DNA of 41,261 nt from Brachybacterium halotolerans (GTDB lineage: Bacteria > Actinomycetota > Actinomycetes > Actinomycetales > Dermabacteraceae), in the NCBI RefSeq assembly GCF_016623465.1, contig NZ_JAEDAJ010000017.1, forward strand, positions 1 through 41,261. The letters run 5' to 3'. Positions 9,097 to 17,725 of the stretch are shown here, one piece after another; positions within the stretch are counted from its first letter, which is position 1; each line of letters starts with the position of its first letter. A model generated the notes under the pieces. It was not told the DNA's origin and searched no databases. It saw nothing but the letters and a program-made list of their open reading frames with translations. The translations under genes were made by a program, and so were the position numbers.

Positions 9097-11505
9097 TCAG
9101 CCGACCGGCAGACCCGCTCCCTCCCGCGCCGCCCGCTCGCGGACAGTGCGCGCGGCCTCGACGAGGTGCCGGAGGCTCTCGGTGGTCTCCTCGTAGCCGC
9201 GGGTCTTGAGCCCGCAGTCGGGGTTCGCCCACAGCCGCCCCTCCCCCACGCGGTCGAGCGCGGCCGAGAGCTGGGAGCGGATCTCCTCGGTGGCGGGCAC
9301 GCGCGGGGAGTGGATGTCCCAGACGCCCGGGCCGATGCCGCGGGAGAAGCGCTCGGGATCGAGGGCCTCGAGGATCTCGCCGCGCGATCGGGCGGCCTCG
9401 ATGCTGGTGACGTCGGCCCCCAGGGCGTCGATCGCGTCGACGACCTCGTTGAACTCCGAGTAGCAGAGGTGGGTGTGGATCTGGGTGGCGTCGGCCGCGC
9501 CGGAGGTGGCGAGGCGGAAGGAGTCGACGGACCAGCGCAGGTAGTCGTCCTGGTCGGAGGCGCGCAGCGGCAGCAGCTCGCGCAGCGCGGGCTCGTCGAC
9601 CTGGACGATGCCGATGCCGGCCGCCTCGAGGTCCGTGATCTCGTCGCGCAGCGCGAGGGCGACCTGGTCGGCGGTCTCGCCGAGGCTCTGGTCGTCGCGC
9701 ACGAACGACCAGGCGAGGATCGTCACGGGACCGGTGAGCATGCCCTTGACCGGCTTGTCGGTGAGCGACTGGGCGAAGGTCGACCAGCCCACGGTGATCG
9801 GCGCGGGACGCGACACGTCGCCGAAGAGGATCGACGGGCGCGTGCAGCGCGAGCCGTAGGACTGCACCCAGCCGTGCGCGGTGGTCGCGAAGCCGTCGAG
9901 GTGCTCGGCGAAGTACTGGACCATGTCGTTGCGCTCGGGCTCGCCGTGCACCAGGACGTCCAGGCCCAGCTCCTCCTGCAGCGCGACGACGCAGCGGATC
10001 TCCTCGCGCATCGCCTTCTCGTAGGCGGCGTCGTCGATGCGCCCGGCACGGTGGTCGGCGCGTGCCCTGCGCACGCCCGCGACCTGCGGGAAGGAGCCGA
10101 TGGTGGTGGTAGGCAGCACGGGCAGGCCGAGCCGCGACTGCTGGGCGGCGCCGCGCACCTCGAAGGCGGAGCGCTCGAGGTCCGCCGCGGTCAGGCCCGC
10201 GGTGCGCTCGCGCACATCGTTGCGGCGCACGCCCGCGAAATCGCGCGGCACGGAGCGGGGCCCGTCGACGGAGCCGGGGGCGACGGAGGAGCCCGCGAGG
10301 GCCACGATCTCGGCGATCTTCTCGTCGGCGAAGGCGAGGGTCGCCCGCAGGTCGGCGGGCAGATCGGTCTCGCGCTCGAGGGTGTGCGGGACGTGCTGGA
10401 GGGACACCGAGGTCGAGACGACGACGGCGCCGGGGTCCCCGCCGGCCTCGGCCACGCGCTCGCGCAGCAGGGCGAGACGGGCGGCGGCCGTGGGCAGCTC
10501 GGTGCGCCACACGGAGCGGCCCTCGACGAGGCCGGCGGCGATCACGGTGCGGCCGACGCCCGCGAGCTGCGTGGCGCTCGGGATCTCGCCGCGCGTGAGG
10601 TCGAGGTGGACGGCCTCGATGCCCGTGGCGAGCAGGCCGGGCAGCAGGTCGCCGATGCCGCCGTAGGGGGTGGTGACGAGGATCTGCGGACGGTCCTCGG
10701 CCGACGCCAGGCGGCCCTCGGCGCGCTCGAGCAGCGCGGCGAGGCCCTGCGGGTCGATGCGCTGGTCGGCGGCGAGCGCGGGCTCGTCGAGCTGCACCCA
10801 GGTCGCGCCTGCCTCGTGGAGGCGGGCCAGCAGCTCGGCGTAGACGGCGACGACGTCGTCCAGGCGGTCCAGAGGGTCGAAGCCCGCCGGTGCGCCGTCC
10901 TGCGCCTTGGCGAGCAGGAGCAGGGTCAGGGGGCCGACGAGGACCGGTCGCGCGGCGGCGTCGGCACCGCCCTCGAGGCTCTCGCGGAACAGGTCGATGA
11001 CCTGGGTCGATGCGATGTGCAGGTCGGTGTCGGGGCCGATCTCCGGGACCAGGTAGTGATAGTTCGTGTCGAACCACTTGGTCATCTCGAGCGGCGGCTG
11101 CTCTGCCGTGCCGCGGGCCAGGGCGAAGTACCCGTCGAGGTCGATCGTCCCGTCGGCCGAGCCCGATCCGTCGGCCGAGCTCGCGCCGTCGGCCCCGAGG
11201 ACGTCGGCGAAGCGGTCCGGGACGATGCCGACGGCGAGCGCGGCGTCGAGCACCTGGTCGTAGAGGGAGAACGTCTCGGGGATCGCGGCGGGGCCGGTGA
11301 GGCCGAGCTCGGCGAGGCGGGCGCGGGTCTCGTCGCGCAGCGCGCGGGTGCGCCGTGCGAACTCGGCGCGGTCGATGCGACCGGACCAGTAGGCCTCCTC
11401 GGCCTTCTTGAGCTCGCGGTCGGGGCCGATGCGCGGGTAGCCGACGGGCGTAGCGGCGGGCAGCGGGGCGCGGGCGGCGTCCGGGGTGCGGGGAGCGTTC
11501 GTCAT
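9097..11505 (-). CDS. metE: cobalamin-independent methionine synthase
   Basis: This 802-aa enzyme moves the methyl group of 5-methyltetrahydrofolate polyglutamate to homocysteine, the last step of methionine synthesis, in the cytoplasm. Both MetE halves are present: the N-terminal domain (YPRIGPDRELKKAEEAYW) and the catalytic C-terminal domain. The zinc ligands can be read as H679, C681 (IHTHLCYSEF), E703 and C764 (NPDCGLKTR), matching the E. coli set in spacing. The ATG at 11505 overlaps the metF stop as ATGA, with GGAG 7 nt upstream, so translation is probably coupled. MetF makes the substrate that MetE uses. The length is slightly above the E. coli protein, within family range. I see no riboswitch upstream of the pair. 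Confidence 0.97.
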   Translation of the reverse strand: MTNAPRTPDAARAPLPAATPVGYPRIGPDRELKKAEEAYWSGRIDRAEFARRTRALRDETRARLAELGLTGPAAIPETFSLYDQVLDAALAVGIVPDRFADVLGADGASSADGSGSADGTIDLDGYFALARGTAEQPPLEMTKWFDTNYHYLVPEIGPDTDLHIASTQVIDLFRESLEGGADAAARPVLVGPLTLLLLAKAQDGAPAGFDPLDRLDDVVAVYAELLARLHEAGATWVQLDEPALAADQRIDPQGLAALLERAEGRLASAEDRPQILVTTPYGGIGDLLPGLLATGIEAVHLDLTRGEIPSATQLAGVGRTVIAAGLVEGRSVWRTELPTAAARLALLRERVAEAGGDPGAVVVSTSVSLQHVPHTLERETDLPADLRATLAFADEKIAEIVALAGSSVAPGSVDGPRSVPRDFAGVRRNDVRERTAGLTAADLERSAFEVRGAAQQSRLGLPVLPTTTIGSFPQVAGVRRARADHRAGRIDDAAYEKAMREEIRCVVALQEELGLDVLVHGEPERNDMVQYFAEHLDGFATTAHGWVQSYGSRCTRPSILFGDVSRPAPITVGWSTFAQSLTDKPVKGMLTGPVTILAWSFVRDDQSLGETADQVALALRDEITDLEAAGIGIVQVDEPALRELLPLRASDQDDYLRWSVDSFRLATSGAADATQIHTHLCYSEFNEVVDAIDALGADVTSIEAARSRGEILEALDPERFSRGIGPGVWDIHSPRVPATEEIRSQLSAALDRVGEGRLWANPDCGLKTRGYEETTESLRHLVEAARTVRERAAREGAGLPVG

Positions 11506-12503
11506 CGGGCATCTCCAGTGGTCGGGTCGATTGTGGTCGGGCCGGGTGCGGTCGGGCCGGATGTGGTCGGGGAGGGTGCGGTCGGGTCGGACCAGCGGTC
11601 CAGGTCGAGGAATTCGAGCACGTCGAGGGACTCGGCGTGGCGGTTGAAGGTGAACAGGTGCAGTCCGGGGGCGCCGGCGTCCAGGACGCGGGTGATGAGG
11701 TCGACCGTCCAGCGCACGCCGATGCGCCGCTGCTCGGACTCGTCGCGCGCGGTCTCCAGCGAGTGCATGAGGTCGCGCGGGAGCGGCACGCCGGAGAGCT
11801 CGCCGAGGCGCTCGAGCCGGCGCGGGTTCGTGGCGGGCACGAAACCGGGGATCACGGGCATCCGCAGGCCGGCGTCGCGGGCCTTCGCGATCAGTGCGCA
11901 GTACTCGGCGGGGTCGAAGAAGACCTGCGTGATCGCGAAGTCCGCGCCCGCGCGCTCCTTGGACAGCAGCACCTCCAGATCGTGCTGGGAGGTGGGCGAC
12001 TCGGGGTGGCGGTGCGGATAGGCGGCCACGCCCACGCTCACGCGTCCTCCGGCCAGAGCCGCCGTGCGCTCGCGCTCGACCTCGCGGATGAGGTCCACGA
12101 GCGGACGGGCGAAGGGGATCTCGTCGTCCTCGAGGTCGTGCCCCTCCTCCTGGTCCCCGCGCAGGGCGAGGATGCCGCGCACCCCGCGGTCCAGGAGGGC
12201 CTCGACGACGGTGCGCAGCTCGGCCCGGCTCGAGCCGATCGAGGTCACGTGCACGAGGGGCCGCAGATCGGTCTCGCGCAGCACGTGGTCGGTGAGCTCG
12301 AGGACGCGCGCGAGGTTCCGCTGGCCGGTGCGGCTGGTGACGGAGACGTAGTCGGGCGCGGTGGTCTCGAGCTGGGCGATGGTGTCGCGCAGTCGCTCGA
12401 AGGTGGTGTCGGTGCGCGCCGGGAACAGCTCGTAGCTGAGCGCGGGCCTTCGACGGGATGCCACCGTGCGCTCGAGCTCGGGCAGGGTCGTGGGCGCTGT
12501 CAT
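11502..12503 (-). CDS. metF: 5,10-methylenetetrahydrofolate reductase
   Basis: This 333-aa flavoprotein reduces 5,10-methylene-THF to 5-methyl-THF for MetE. It has the MetF TIM-barrel pattern: SYELFPART with the catalytic Glu at about residue 25, DYVSVTSRTG, GILALRGD, AAYPHRHPES, FAITQVFFDP and PVIPGFVPATNPRRLERL. The last 27 residues (DPTAPSPTTSGPTAPG and onward) are a pentapeptide repeat with no counterpart in typical MetF; they arise from the 15-bp array at 11518-11592. The ATG at 12503 has no Shine-Dalgarno sequence, but TAGCTT lies 7 nt upstream, so the transcript is probably leaderless. The stop codon overlaps the metE start. Confidence 0.96.
   Translation of the reverse strand: MTAPTTLPELERTVASRRRPALSYELFPARTDTTFERLRDTIAQLETTAPDYVSVTSRTGQRNLARVLELTDHVLRETDLRPLVHVTSIGSSRAELRTVVEALLDRGVRGILALRGDQEEGHDLEDDEIPFARPLVDLIREVERERTAALAGGRVSVGVAAYPHRHPESPTSQHDLEVLLSKERAGADFAITQVFFDPAEYCALIAKARDAGLRMPVIPGFVPATNPRRLERLGELSGVPLPRDLMHSLETARDESEQRRIGVRWTVDLITRVLDAGAPGLHLFTFNRHAESLDVLEFLDLDRWSDPTAPSPTTSGPTAPGPTTIDPTTGDAR
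11518..11592. repeat. metF: five-copy 15-bp array encoding the metF C-terminus
   Basis: Five units of exactly 15 bp run without indels: GTGGTCGGGTCGATT, GTGGTCGGGCCGGGT, GCGGTCGGGCCGGAT, GTGGTCGGGGAGGGT and GCGGTCGGGTCGGAC on the + strand. Read on the - strand they encode pentapeptides of the form xPT(T/A)x at the end of MetF. The array stops 12 bp before the metE start codon region, so it sits in the translational coupling zone. Confidence 0.9.
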
Positions 12504-12510
12504 GCCCGGG

Positions 12511-12516
12511 AAGCTA
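12511..12516 (-). promoter_or_regulatory. -10 box of leaderless metF
   Basis: TAGCTT on the - strand (TAnnnT) ends 7 nt before the ATG at 12503. This spacing places the start of transcription at or next to the start codon, in line with the missing Shine-Dalgarno sequence. No clear -35 is visible. Confidence 0.5.
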
Positions 12517-12594
12517 CGGGAGGGAGCGGGCGGCCCCGAAGGACGGTGACCGTGTGTGAACCCGGTCTCACGGAAGGCCTGGTGAGCGGGCCGG

Positions 12595-13683
12595 TCAGTC
12601 CTTCTGCGAGGCCGCGCGGCGGAGGACTGTGAACGCAGGCTTCGGGCTGCCGTCCTCCTGCAGGATCCCGAACCCGCTGCCGTCGGTGGAGCGGAGCTCG
12701 TAGAAGAAGGAGGCCAGCAGCGCGGGATCGTCGAGGACCTTCACGTACCGCGCGTACGCGTCCGCCTGGTCCGCCTCGTCGAACCGGTCGTCACCCGTGG
12801 GCAGGCCGATCTCGCCGATCATCATCGAGGCGCCGTACCGATCGGCCAGCCGCTTCGCGCGGGCCGGCAGGGCGTCGAGCGCCGCGGCGTCCAGGTCGGG
12901 ATACGCGTCGACGGTCAGCACGTCCAGGCTCGGCGCGATGACGTCGAAGATCTCCCTCCAGCGGCGCTCCCGGGCGTCGTCCACCGGGTATCCGTACAGG
13001 TTCGTCGTCACCCGTCCGTGGGGCGCATGCCGGTGCAGGGCCGCCTGCGCATCGCCGAGGGCGCGCGCGAGGAACGCGAGGTAGTCGGCCGTCGCCTCGC
13101 CCTCGAGCGGCTCCGTCGAGCGGGGATCCCAGCCGTCGGGCTCGTTGAAGACCTGCCACACGTACGACTGGTCGCCGACCGCCCGGGCGATGGCGTCCCA
13201 GTACTCGCGCATGCGCCGCAGGAACACGGACTCGTCGACATCGTCGCCCGTGCGCGCGTCCACGAGCAGCAGGCAGACCTGGAGTCCGCGCTTCCGCGCA
13301 TCGGAGACGTCGCGCGCGAGCGCCTCGAGCCCCTTCTCGTCCATCTCCACGGGACGCTCCGCATCGCCCCACGAGCGCAGCACGGACTCGGTGTCGACGC
13401 CGAAGCGGACCCAGCCCAGCCCGAGCTCGGTCGCGAGATCGAGCTCGCGCGCCATGCCCAGCCCGCCGTCGCGGGAACCGGCGATCGTGACGCCGAACCG
13501 GCCCAGCGGCACGGCGGGCTCCGCGCGGGCCGAGCCCGAGGCCGTCAGGAGCACCCCGGCCCCCACGGCCGCCGCGCCCACGACCCGTCGCCTCGAGGGG
13601 AGCGCGCCCGGAAGGGCCGCGCCGACGTCGGTGTCGATGTCGGCGCCGACAGGGGCCTGACCAGGCGAGCTCCTGGGGGTCAT
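12595..13683 (-). CDS. Tat-exported glycoside hydrolase, clan GH-A type
   Basis: This 362-aa protein begins with a Tat signal: SRRRVVG at about residues 30-36, a hydrophobic stretch, then ASGSARA with cleavage near residue 54. The remainder reads as a (beta/alpha)8 glycosidase of clan GH-A: WQVFNEPDGW supplies the likely acid/base E181, and MMIGEIGLPTGD the likely nucleophile E291. These are known features of the GH5/GH39/GH42-like clan; the exact family and substrate are not clear. The start at 13683 gives a compact signal peptide; the frame stays open to 13917 but that extension looks non-coding. A -10-like TATCCT lies about 45 nt upstream. The gene is divergent from the polysaccharide operon, so its product may cut that polymer outside the cell, which is inference. 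Confidence 0.8.
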   Translation of the reverse strand: MTPRSSPGQAPVGADIDTDVGAALPGALPSRRRVVGAAAVGAGVLLTASGSARAEPAVPLGRFGVTIAGSRDGGLGMARELDLATELGLGWVRFGVDTESVLRSWGDAERPVEMDEKGLEALARDVSDARKRGLQVCLLLVDARTGDDVDESVFLRRMREYWDAIARAVGDQSYVWQVFNEPDGWDPRSTEPLEGEATADYLAFLARALGDAQAALHRHAPHGRVTTNLYGYPVDDARERRWREIFDVIAPSLDVLTVDAYPDLDAAALDALPARAKRLADRYGASMMIGEIGLPTGDDRFDEADQADAYARYVKVLDDPALLASFFYELRSTDGSGFGILQEDGSPKPAFTVLRRAASQKD

Positions 13684-14019
13684 GGTGCGATCCGGGACGC
13701 GGCGATCACGAAAGCGAGCACCGTTCCAGGATAGACGGGCGGGCGGATCGCGGCCGGGGCCGTCCGGCAGCGCGCGATGCCCGGCGTCCGATCCGCTGCA
13801 CGACAGTCGGCCCGTCCCCCGCGCCGCCCCTCCTCGCCGCGGCGACCCCACCCCCGGGACCCGTGACCCGCCGCACAATGTCTTCGCGAATCGGACAGAA
13901 GGGTGGATTCTGGTCATTCGGGGCAGTTACCGGCGGGTCATCGACGCGCCGACGCCCGGCGCTGCGGGGGACGTGCAGCGCATCAACGCCGTCGACGACT
14001 GCTGTCCAGGGGGAATGAC
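13684..14019. other. divergent intergenic region before the polysaccharide operon
   Basis: This 336-bp spacer separates the exported glycosidase from the first polysaccharide gene and must hold promoters for both. On the - strand TATCCT at 13727-13732 is a candidate -10 for the glycosidase. For the operon I see no convincing -35/-10 pair; the relatively A+T-rich stretch 13877-13930 is the likeliest place. A strong AGGGGGA Shine-Dalgarno ends just before 14020. No ORF here is credible. Confidence 0.5.
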
Positions 14020-15192
14020 ATGCACGCACGCTCCGTCGAGCGCGCCCCGGCAGACGTGCGCGTCCTGCACCTGATCCACGACACCACGGTCGGCGGCGTC
14101 GAGGCGATCGCCGCGCACCTGCAGGCGGCGCTCCGCACCCCGGAGCCTCTCGCGGCCGACGTGCGATACCGCGTGGCCTCCCTCGCGGGCGCGCCGGAGG
14201 GCCAGGAGGCCCTGGTCGCCGACGTCGAGGGCACCGGCGTGAACTCGCCCCTCTCCGCGCTCCGACTCCTCCGGGAGGCCCGTCGCCTGCGCCCGCAGGT
14301 CACCGTGACCTCGCTCTGGCGGGTCGTCGCGCTGGGCGCCCTGGCCCGCAGGCTCTCCGGCGGCCGATGGGCCGTCTGGGTGCACAGCTCCCGCTTCACC
14401 AACCGCTTCGACCGGGCCGTGCACCGCTGGGCGATCCCCCGCACGGACATGGTGCTGGTGGACTCCGCCTCGGCGTACGAGAACGTGGTGCGACCCGCAC
14501 TGGCCCGCGCGGGGACGAGCGTCCCCCACGTGCTCGTGCACCCCCGCGCCTCGCCGATCTTCTCCGACGACGTCCCGCGCAGGGCACCGCGGACGGACGA
14601 GCCGCTGCGCCTCGTGTTCTGGGGGCGCCTGGCTCCGTCCAAGCGCCTGGACCGCATCGTCGAGCTCCTCGGCCGCGCGGATGCCCTCTGGCCCGGCGGC
14701 GCCCGGCTCGATCTGATCGGGCCGGACGACGGAGCGCTCGAGAGCGCCCTGGCCCTCGCCGCGTCCTACGGGCTCCGAGATCGCATCACGCGTCACGGCG
14801 CGAGCGCGCGCGAGGAGATCGGCGCCCTCGCCGCCGCCGCGCACGTGTTCGTGCAGCTCTCGGACTTCGAGGGGTACGCCATGTCCGCCCACGAGGCGCT
14901 CTCCGCCGGCATGGTCTGCGCCCTCACGCCCGTCGGCGAACTCGCCACGGACACCGCCGACGGCGTCGACGCCCTGCTCGTGGGCGAGGACACCGATTCC
15001 GCCGCCGAGCGGCTCATCGCCCTCGCCCAGGACCCCGAGGCCTTCGAGGCGATGGGCACCCGCGCGCGGTCACGCCACAGCGCATCGAGCACGGACATGG
15101 CCGAGGCCTTCGTGCAGGCCTGCCGCCGGCTCGCGGGAACCGAGCGGCCGGGATCCGGCGCGGCCCCGCGGCGAGGGACGGGCGCACGATGA
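14020..15192 (+). CDS. glycosyltransferase family 4 (GT-B)
   Basis: This 390-aa cytoplasmic glycosyltransferase is the first gene of the polysaccharide operon. The N-terminal half has the GT4 acceptor-side pattern VLHLIHDTTVGGVEAIAAHLQ. The donor-binding half has LVFWGRLAPSKRLDRIVELL (near residue 200) and the E-x7-E motif FEGYAMSAHE (E284 and E292), which holds the sugar nucleotide in retaining GT4 enzymes. The ATG at 14020 has AGGGGGA 5 nt upstream; an upstream in-frame ATG at 13903 lacks a site. The stop overlaps the next start as ATGA. The sugar transferred is unknown. Confidence 0.93.
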   Translation: MHARSVERAPADVRVLHLIHDTTVGGVEAIAAHLQAALRTPEPLAADVRYRVASLAGAPEGQEALVADVEGTGVNSPLSALRLLREARRLRPQVTVTSLWRVVALGALARRLSGGRWAVWVHSSRFTNRFDRAVHRWAIPRTDMVLVDSASAYENVVRPALARAGTSVPHVLVHPRASPIFSDDVPRRAPRTDEPLRLVFWGRLAPSKRLDRIVELLGRADALWPGGARLDLIGPDDGALESALALAASYGLRDRITRHGASAREEIGALAAAAHVFVQLSDFEGYAMSAHEALSAGMVCALTPVGELATDTADGVDALLVGEDTDSAAERLIALAQDPEAFEAMGTRARSRHSASSTDMAEAFVQACRRLAGTERPGSGAAPRRGTGAR

Positions 15193-16442
15193 GGGGCCTC
15201 GGGAACCAGATCGCCGTCGTGCTCATGGCCGGCGCGGCGCTGCTCGCCGCTCCCGTCATGCGGTCGATCGTGCCGGAGCAGTTCGTGCTCGACGGCGGCC
15301 ACATCGACCACTCCATCCACGGGCCCATTCTGGGCGACGCCCAGTCGTTCCGGCGCGTGGCCGCGATCTACACGGCGCTCGGCCTGGGCGACCAGCAGTC
15401 CCTGGCCGCGATGCTGGGCATCGCCCTGTTCATCGCCGCCATGTTCGCGGCGATCGGGTGGACGCGCATCCGCGACCTCTCGCTCGTCGGCCTCGCCGCG
15501 GTCGCCGCCTCCCTCGGCCTGGCGGCCGTGTACCTCGCCCAGTACTCCAAGGAGCACGTGACGCTCCTACTTGTCCTCCTGGTGCTCCTCCTGCCCCGCG
15601 GACGCCGCTGGGACCTCGCGGTCCCGCTGCTCTGCGTCGCCTACGGCGCGACGCTGCGGCCGTACTGGCTGCTCATCGCCGTCCTCTACCTGGGGTGGCG
15701 GATCCTGCTCTCGCGCACTCGCAACCCGCTGGTGATCGTCGCCGCGCTGGCTCTCGTCTACGCGCTCCTGCAGCCCGCGTTCCAGATCGCGCTCGGGCAG
15801 ACCCTCGAGGGGATGCGCACCTGGTCGAACGAGCAGCAGGCGAACGCGGACGTCGCCACCGTCATCGACTCGGCGTTCCCGGACGCCACCGGCCCGCTCG
15901 GCGTGCTCTCGGCCCTCATCGCCCTGGTCTTCCTCGTCATCCCGGTCCCGCTGGGATCGACCGGCACGCCGTACTACGCGGTCAGCGCCCTGCTGATCAT
16001 GGCGATCTGGGCCGTCGCCCTGCGTCCCGTCGTCAGGGGCGAGCTCATCACGACGGGCCGCGCATCCCGCGCCGGCGGAGCCCGGTGGGGCGCGGATCCC
16101 GCCCGTCCCGGCGCCGCCCCGATCGGGACCCCCGGCGCGTCCCAGGGCAGCGGCGTGCGCACCGCTCGGGCCGTGTCGCTGCTGCTCGCGCTGCTCGTGG
16201 TGCAGGCGATCTTCGAGCCCGACTACGGCTCCTATCTCAAGCATCTGACGCCGATGCTCCCGCTGGTCCTCGCCGCGCTGCCGAGCGGGACCGACCGCTC
16301 GCACGCGGCCGCCGCGCTCTTCCCCGGTGCGCGCGCCGCACGACGGCAGGAGCGCTCGGCGCGGCACCGTCCGCCCGTCCGCGCGCACCGCCCCCGGCCG
16401 TCCGCCCCACCCGTGACCTCTCAGATCGGAGGGACCCCATGA
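15189..16442 (+). CDS. polytopic membrane protein, likely Wzy-type polymerase
   Basis: This 417-aa protein has about ten TM helices. Within them are a charged loop YSKEH, a RPYWLL segment and a late extracytoplasmic loop FEPDYGSYLKHLTPMLPL, a layout like O-antigen/EPS polymerases that join lipid-linked repeat units outside the membrane. Wzy proteins share little sequence, so the call rests on topology and on the neighbouring glycosyltransferases, chain-length and flippase genes. The ATG overlaps the previous stop as ATGA. The last 50 residues are Arg/Pro/Ala-rich. An alternative is a membrane glycosyltransferase of the GT-C fold. Confidence 0.7.
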   Translation: MRGLGNQIAVVLMAGAALLAAPVMRSIVPEQFVLDGGHIDHSIHGPILGDAQSFRRVAAIYTALGLGDQQSLAAMLGIALFIAAMFAAIGWTRIRDLSLVGLAAVAASLGLAAVYLAQYSKEHVTLLLVLLVLLLPRGRRWDLAVPLLCVAYGATLRPYWLLIAVLYLGWRILLSRTRNPLVIVAALALVYALLQPAFQIALGQTLEGMRTWSNEQQANADVATVIDSAFPDATGPLGVLSALIALVFLVIPVPLGSTGTPYYAVSALLIMAIWAVALRPVVRGELITTGRASRAGGARWGADPARPGAAPIGTPGASQGSGVRTARAVSLLLALLVVQAIFEPDYGSYLKHLTPMLPLVLAALPSGTDRSHAAAALFPGARAARRQERSARHRPPVRAHRPRPSAPPVTSQIGGTP

Positions 16443-17725
16443 CCCCCCGCACCGCTCCCGACAGCGCCGTTCCTGACGGCGCCCCCGGTCCTGGCGCCCC
16501 TGTGCGCGTCCTGCACGCGACCGACGCCTCGAGCTCGGGCGTGCTCGCCGCCGCGACCGCGATCGCCAAGGCCACGGCCGCACTCCCGGGGTTCGACGTC
16601 GCCTTCGCCTACGTCCCCCGCGCCGACTCCCCCTCCCGGGAGGAGATCGCCGCGATGATGGATGGACACGTCCGCGTCATCCGCCTCTCCCGCAGCCACC
16701 GCACGGCGGTCCCCGCGTTCGCCGTGGGGATCCTCGCGCTGCTCGCCCGCCGCCGGGTCGACCTCGTGCACCTGCACTCCTCGCGGGCGGGGATGCTGGG
16801 GCGCGCCGCGGCCCTGGTGACGGGCCATCGGAGCCGCGCGGTCTACAGCCCGCATTCCTTCGCCTTCGACCGCTCGGACGCCTCGGCGTCGTCGGTCGCC
16901 GTCCTGCGGGGGCTGGAGCAGATCGGCGCGGTCCTCGGCCCGCGCCTCGCGCTCGTCTCCGGCTCCGAGGAGCGCCTCGCCCGCCGCTCCCTGCGCGGCG
17001 TCCGCACCGCGGTGCTGCGCAACAGCGTGGACGCCGCGGCGCTCGCCCGCCCCGCGTCGCGACGGACCGGGCACGGCCCCCTGCGCATCGTGCACGTGGG
17101 ACGCGTCGCCCCGCAGAAGCGCCCCGACGTCTTCGGCGAGATCGCACGCCGGTGGGAGCAGGAGCGCCGCACCGGGGACAGCGCCCTGCCCGTGGCGCGT
17201 TTCCGCTGGCTGGGCGACGGCGAGCGCCAGCTCCTCGGGGAGGGGGTCGAGGTCACGGGGTGGCTCTCCCCCGCCCGGCTGCGCGCGGAGCTCGCCGAGG
17301 CCGACCTCATGCTCTTCACCTCCGCCGGCGAGGGGATGCCGATCGCGCTCCTCGAGGCCCAGGCGATGGGCATCCCCTGCGTCGCCCATCCCGTCACCGG
17401 CGTCACCGACATCCTCGTGGACGGCGAGAACGGGGTCCTCGACGGGACGGCCGACGGGCTGTTCCGCGCCCTCGCGTCCCTCGCGGCCGACGCCCCGGCG
17501 CGTCGGCGGATGGGCGAGGCCGCCACCGCCCGGATCACCCAGGAGTTCGACCTCGCAGATCTGGCGAAGCGGACACTCGACGCATATCGTGCATTGGGTG
17601 TCCGCCCTCCCCTCGACACGCGCGTGCCCGGCGCCGGCGAAGCCGCCGAGCACGTGGAGGACGCCACGGGGGCTCCCCCCGCCCCGAGGCCCGACACAGC
17701 ACACGAAGAAGGAGTCCGCTCATGA
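16439..17725 (+). CDS. glycosyltransferase family 4 (GT-B)
   Basis: This 428-aa glycosyltransferase has the N-terminal HATDASSSGVLAAATAIAKA segment, then LHSSRAGMLGRAAA, the donor-domain start IVHVGRVAPQKRPDVFGEI, and the E-x7-E motif EGMPIALLE (E298 and E306) followed by AQAMGIPCVAHPVTGVTDI. It is probably a retaining enzyme acting on a lipid-linked acceptor at the inner face of the membrane. GGAGGGA precedes the ATG, which overlaps the upstream stop as ATGA. The C-terminal 35 residues are Pro/Ala-rich and probably disordered. The sugar is not known. Confidence 0.93.
   Translation: MTPRTAPDSAVPDGAPGPGAPVRVLHATDASSSGVLAAATAIAKATAALPGFDVAFAYVPRADSPSREEIAAMMDGHVRVIRLSRSHRTAVPAFAVGILALLARRRVDLVHLHSSRAGMLGRAAALVTGHRSRAVYSPHSFAFDRSDASASSVAVLRGLEQIGAVLGPRLALVSGSEERLARRSLRGVRTAVLRNSVDAAALARPASRRTGHGPLRIVHVGRVAPQKRPDVFGEIARRWEQERRTGDSALPVARFRWLGDGERQLLGEGVEVTGWLSPARLRAELAEADLMLFTSAGEGMPIALLEAQAMGIPCVAHPVTGVTDILVDGENGVLDGTADGLFRALASLAADAPARRRMGEAATARITQEFDLADLAKRTLDAYRALGVRPPLDTRVPGAGEAAEHVEDATGAPPAPRPDTAHEEGVRS

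Noticed and set aside
8885..9196. A small + strand ORF starting ATG at 8885 with AGGAG nearby and a pentapeptide repeat
   Set aside because: Its second half is antisense to the end of metE and the repeat arises from the 15-bp DNA array in any frame. No family resemblance.
12550..12573. CCGTG/CACGG hairpin after the glycosidase gene
   Set aside because: Five base pairs with a 14-nt loop is too weak to call a terminator in G+C-rich DNA.
13877..13930. A specific -35/-10 promoter for the polysaccharide operon
   Set aside because: The stretch is less G+C-rich but no TAnnnT box with an acceptable -35 partner stands out.
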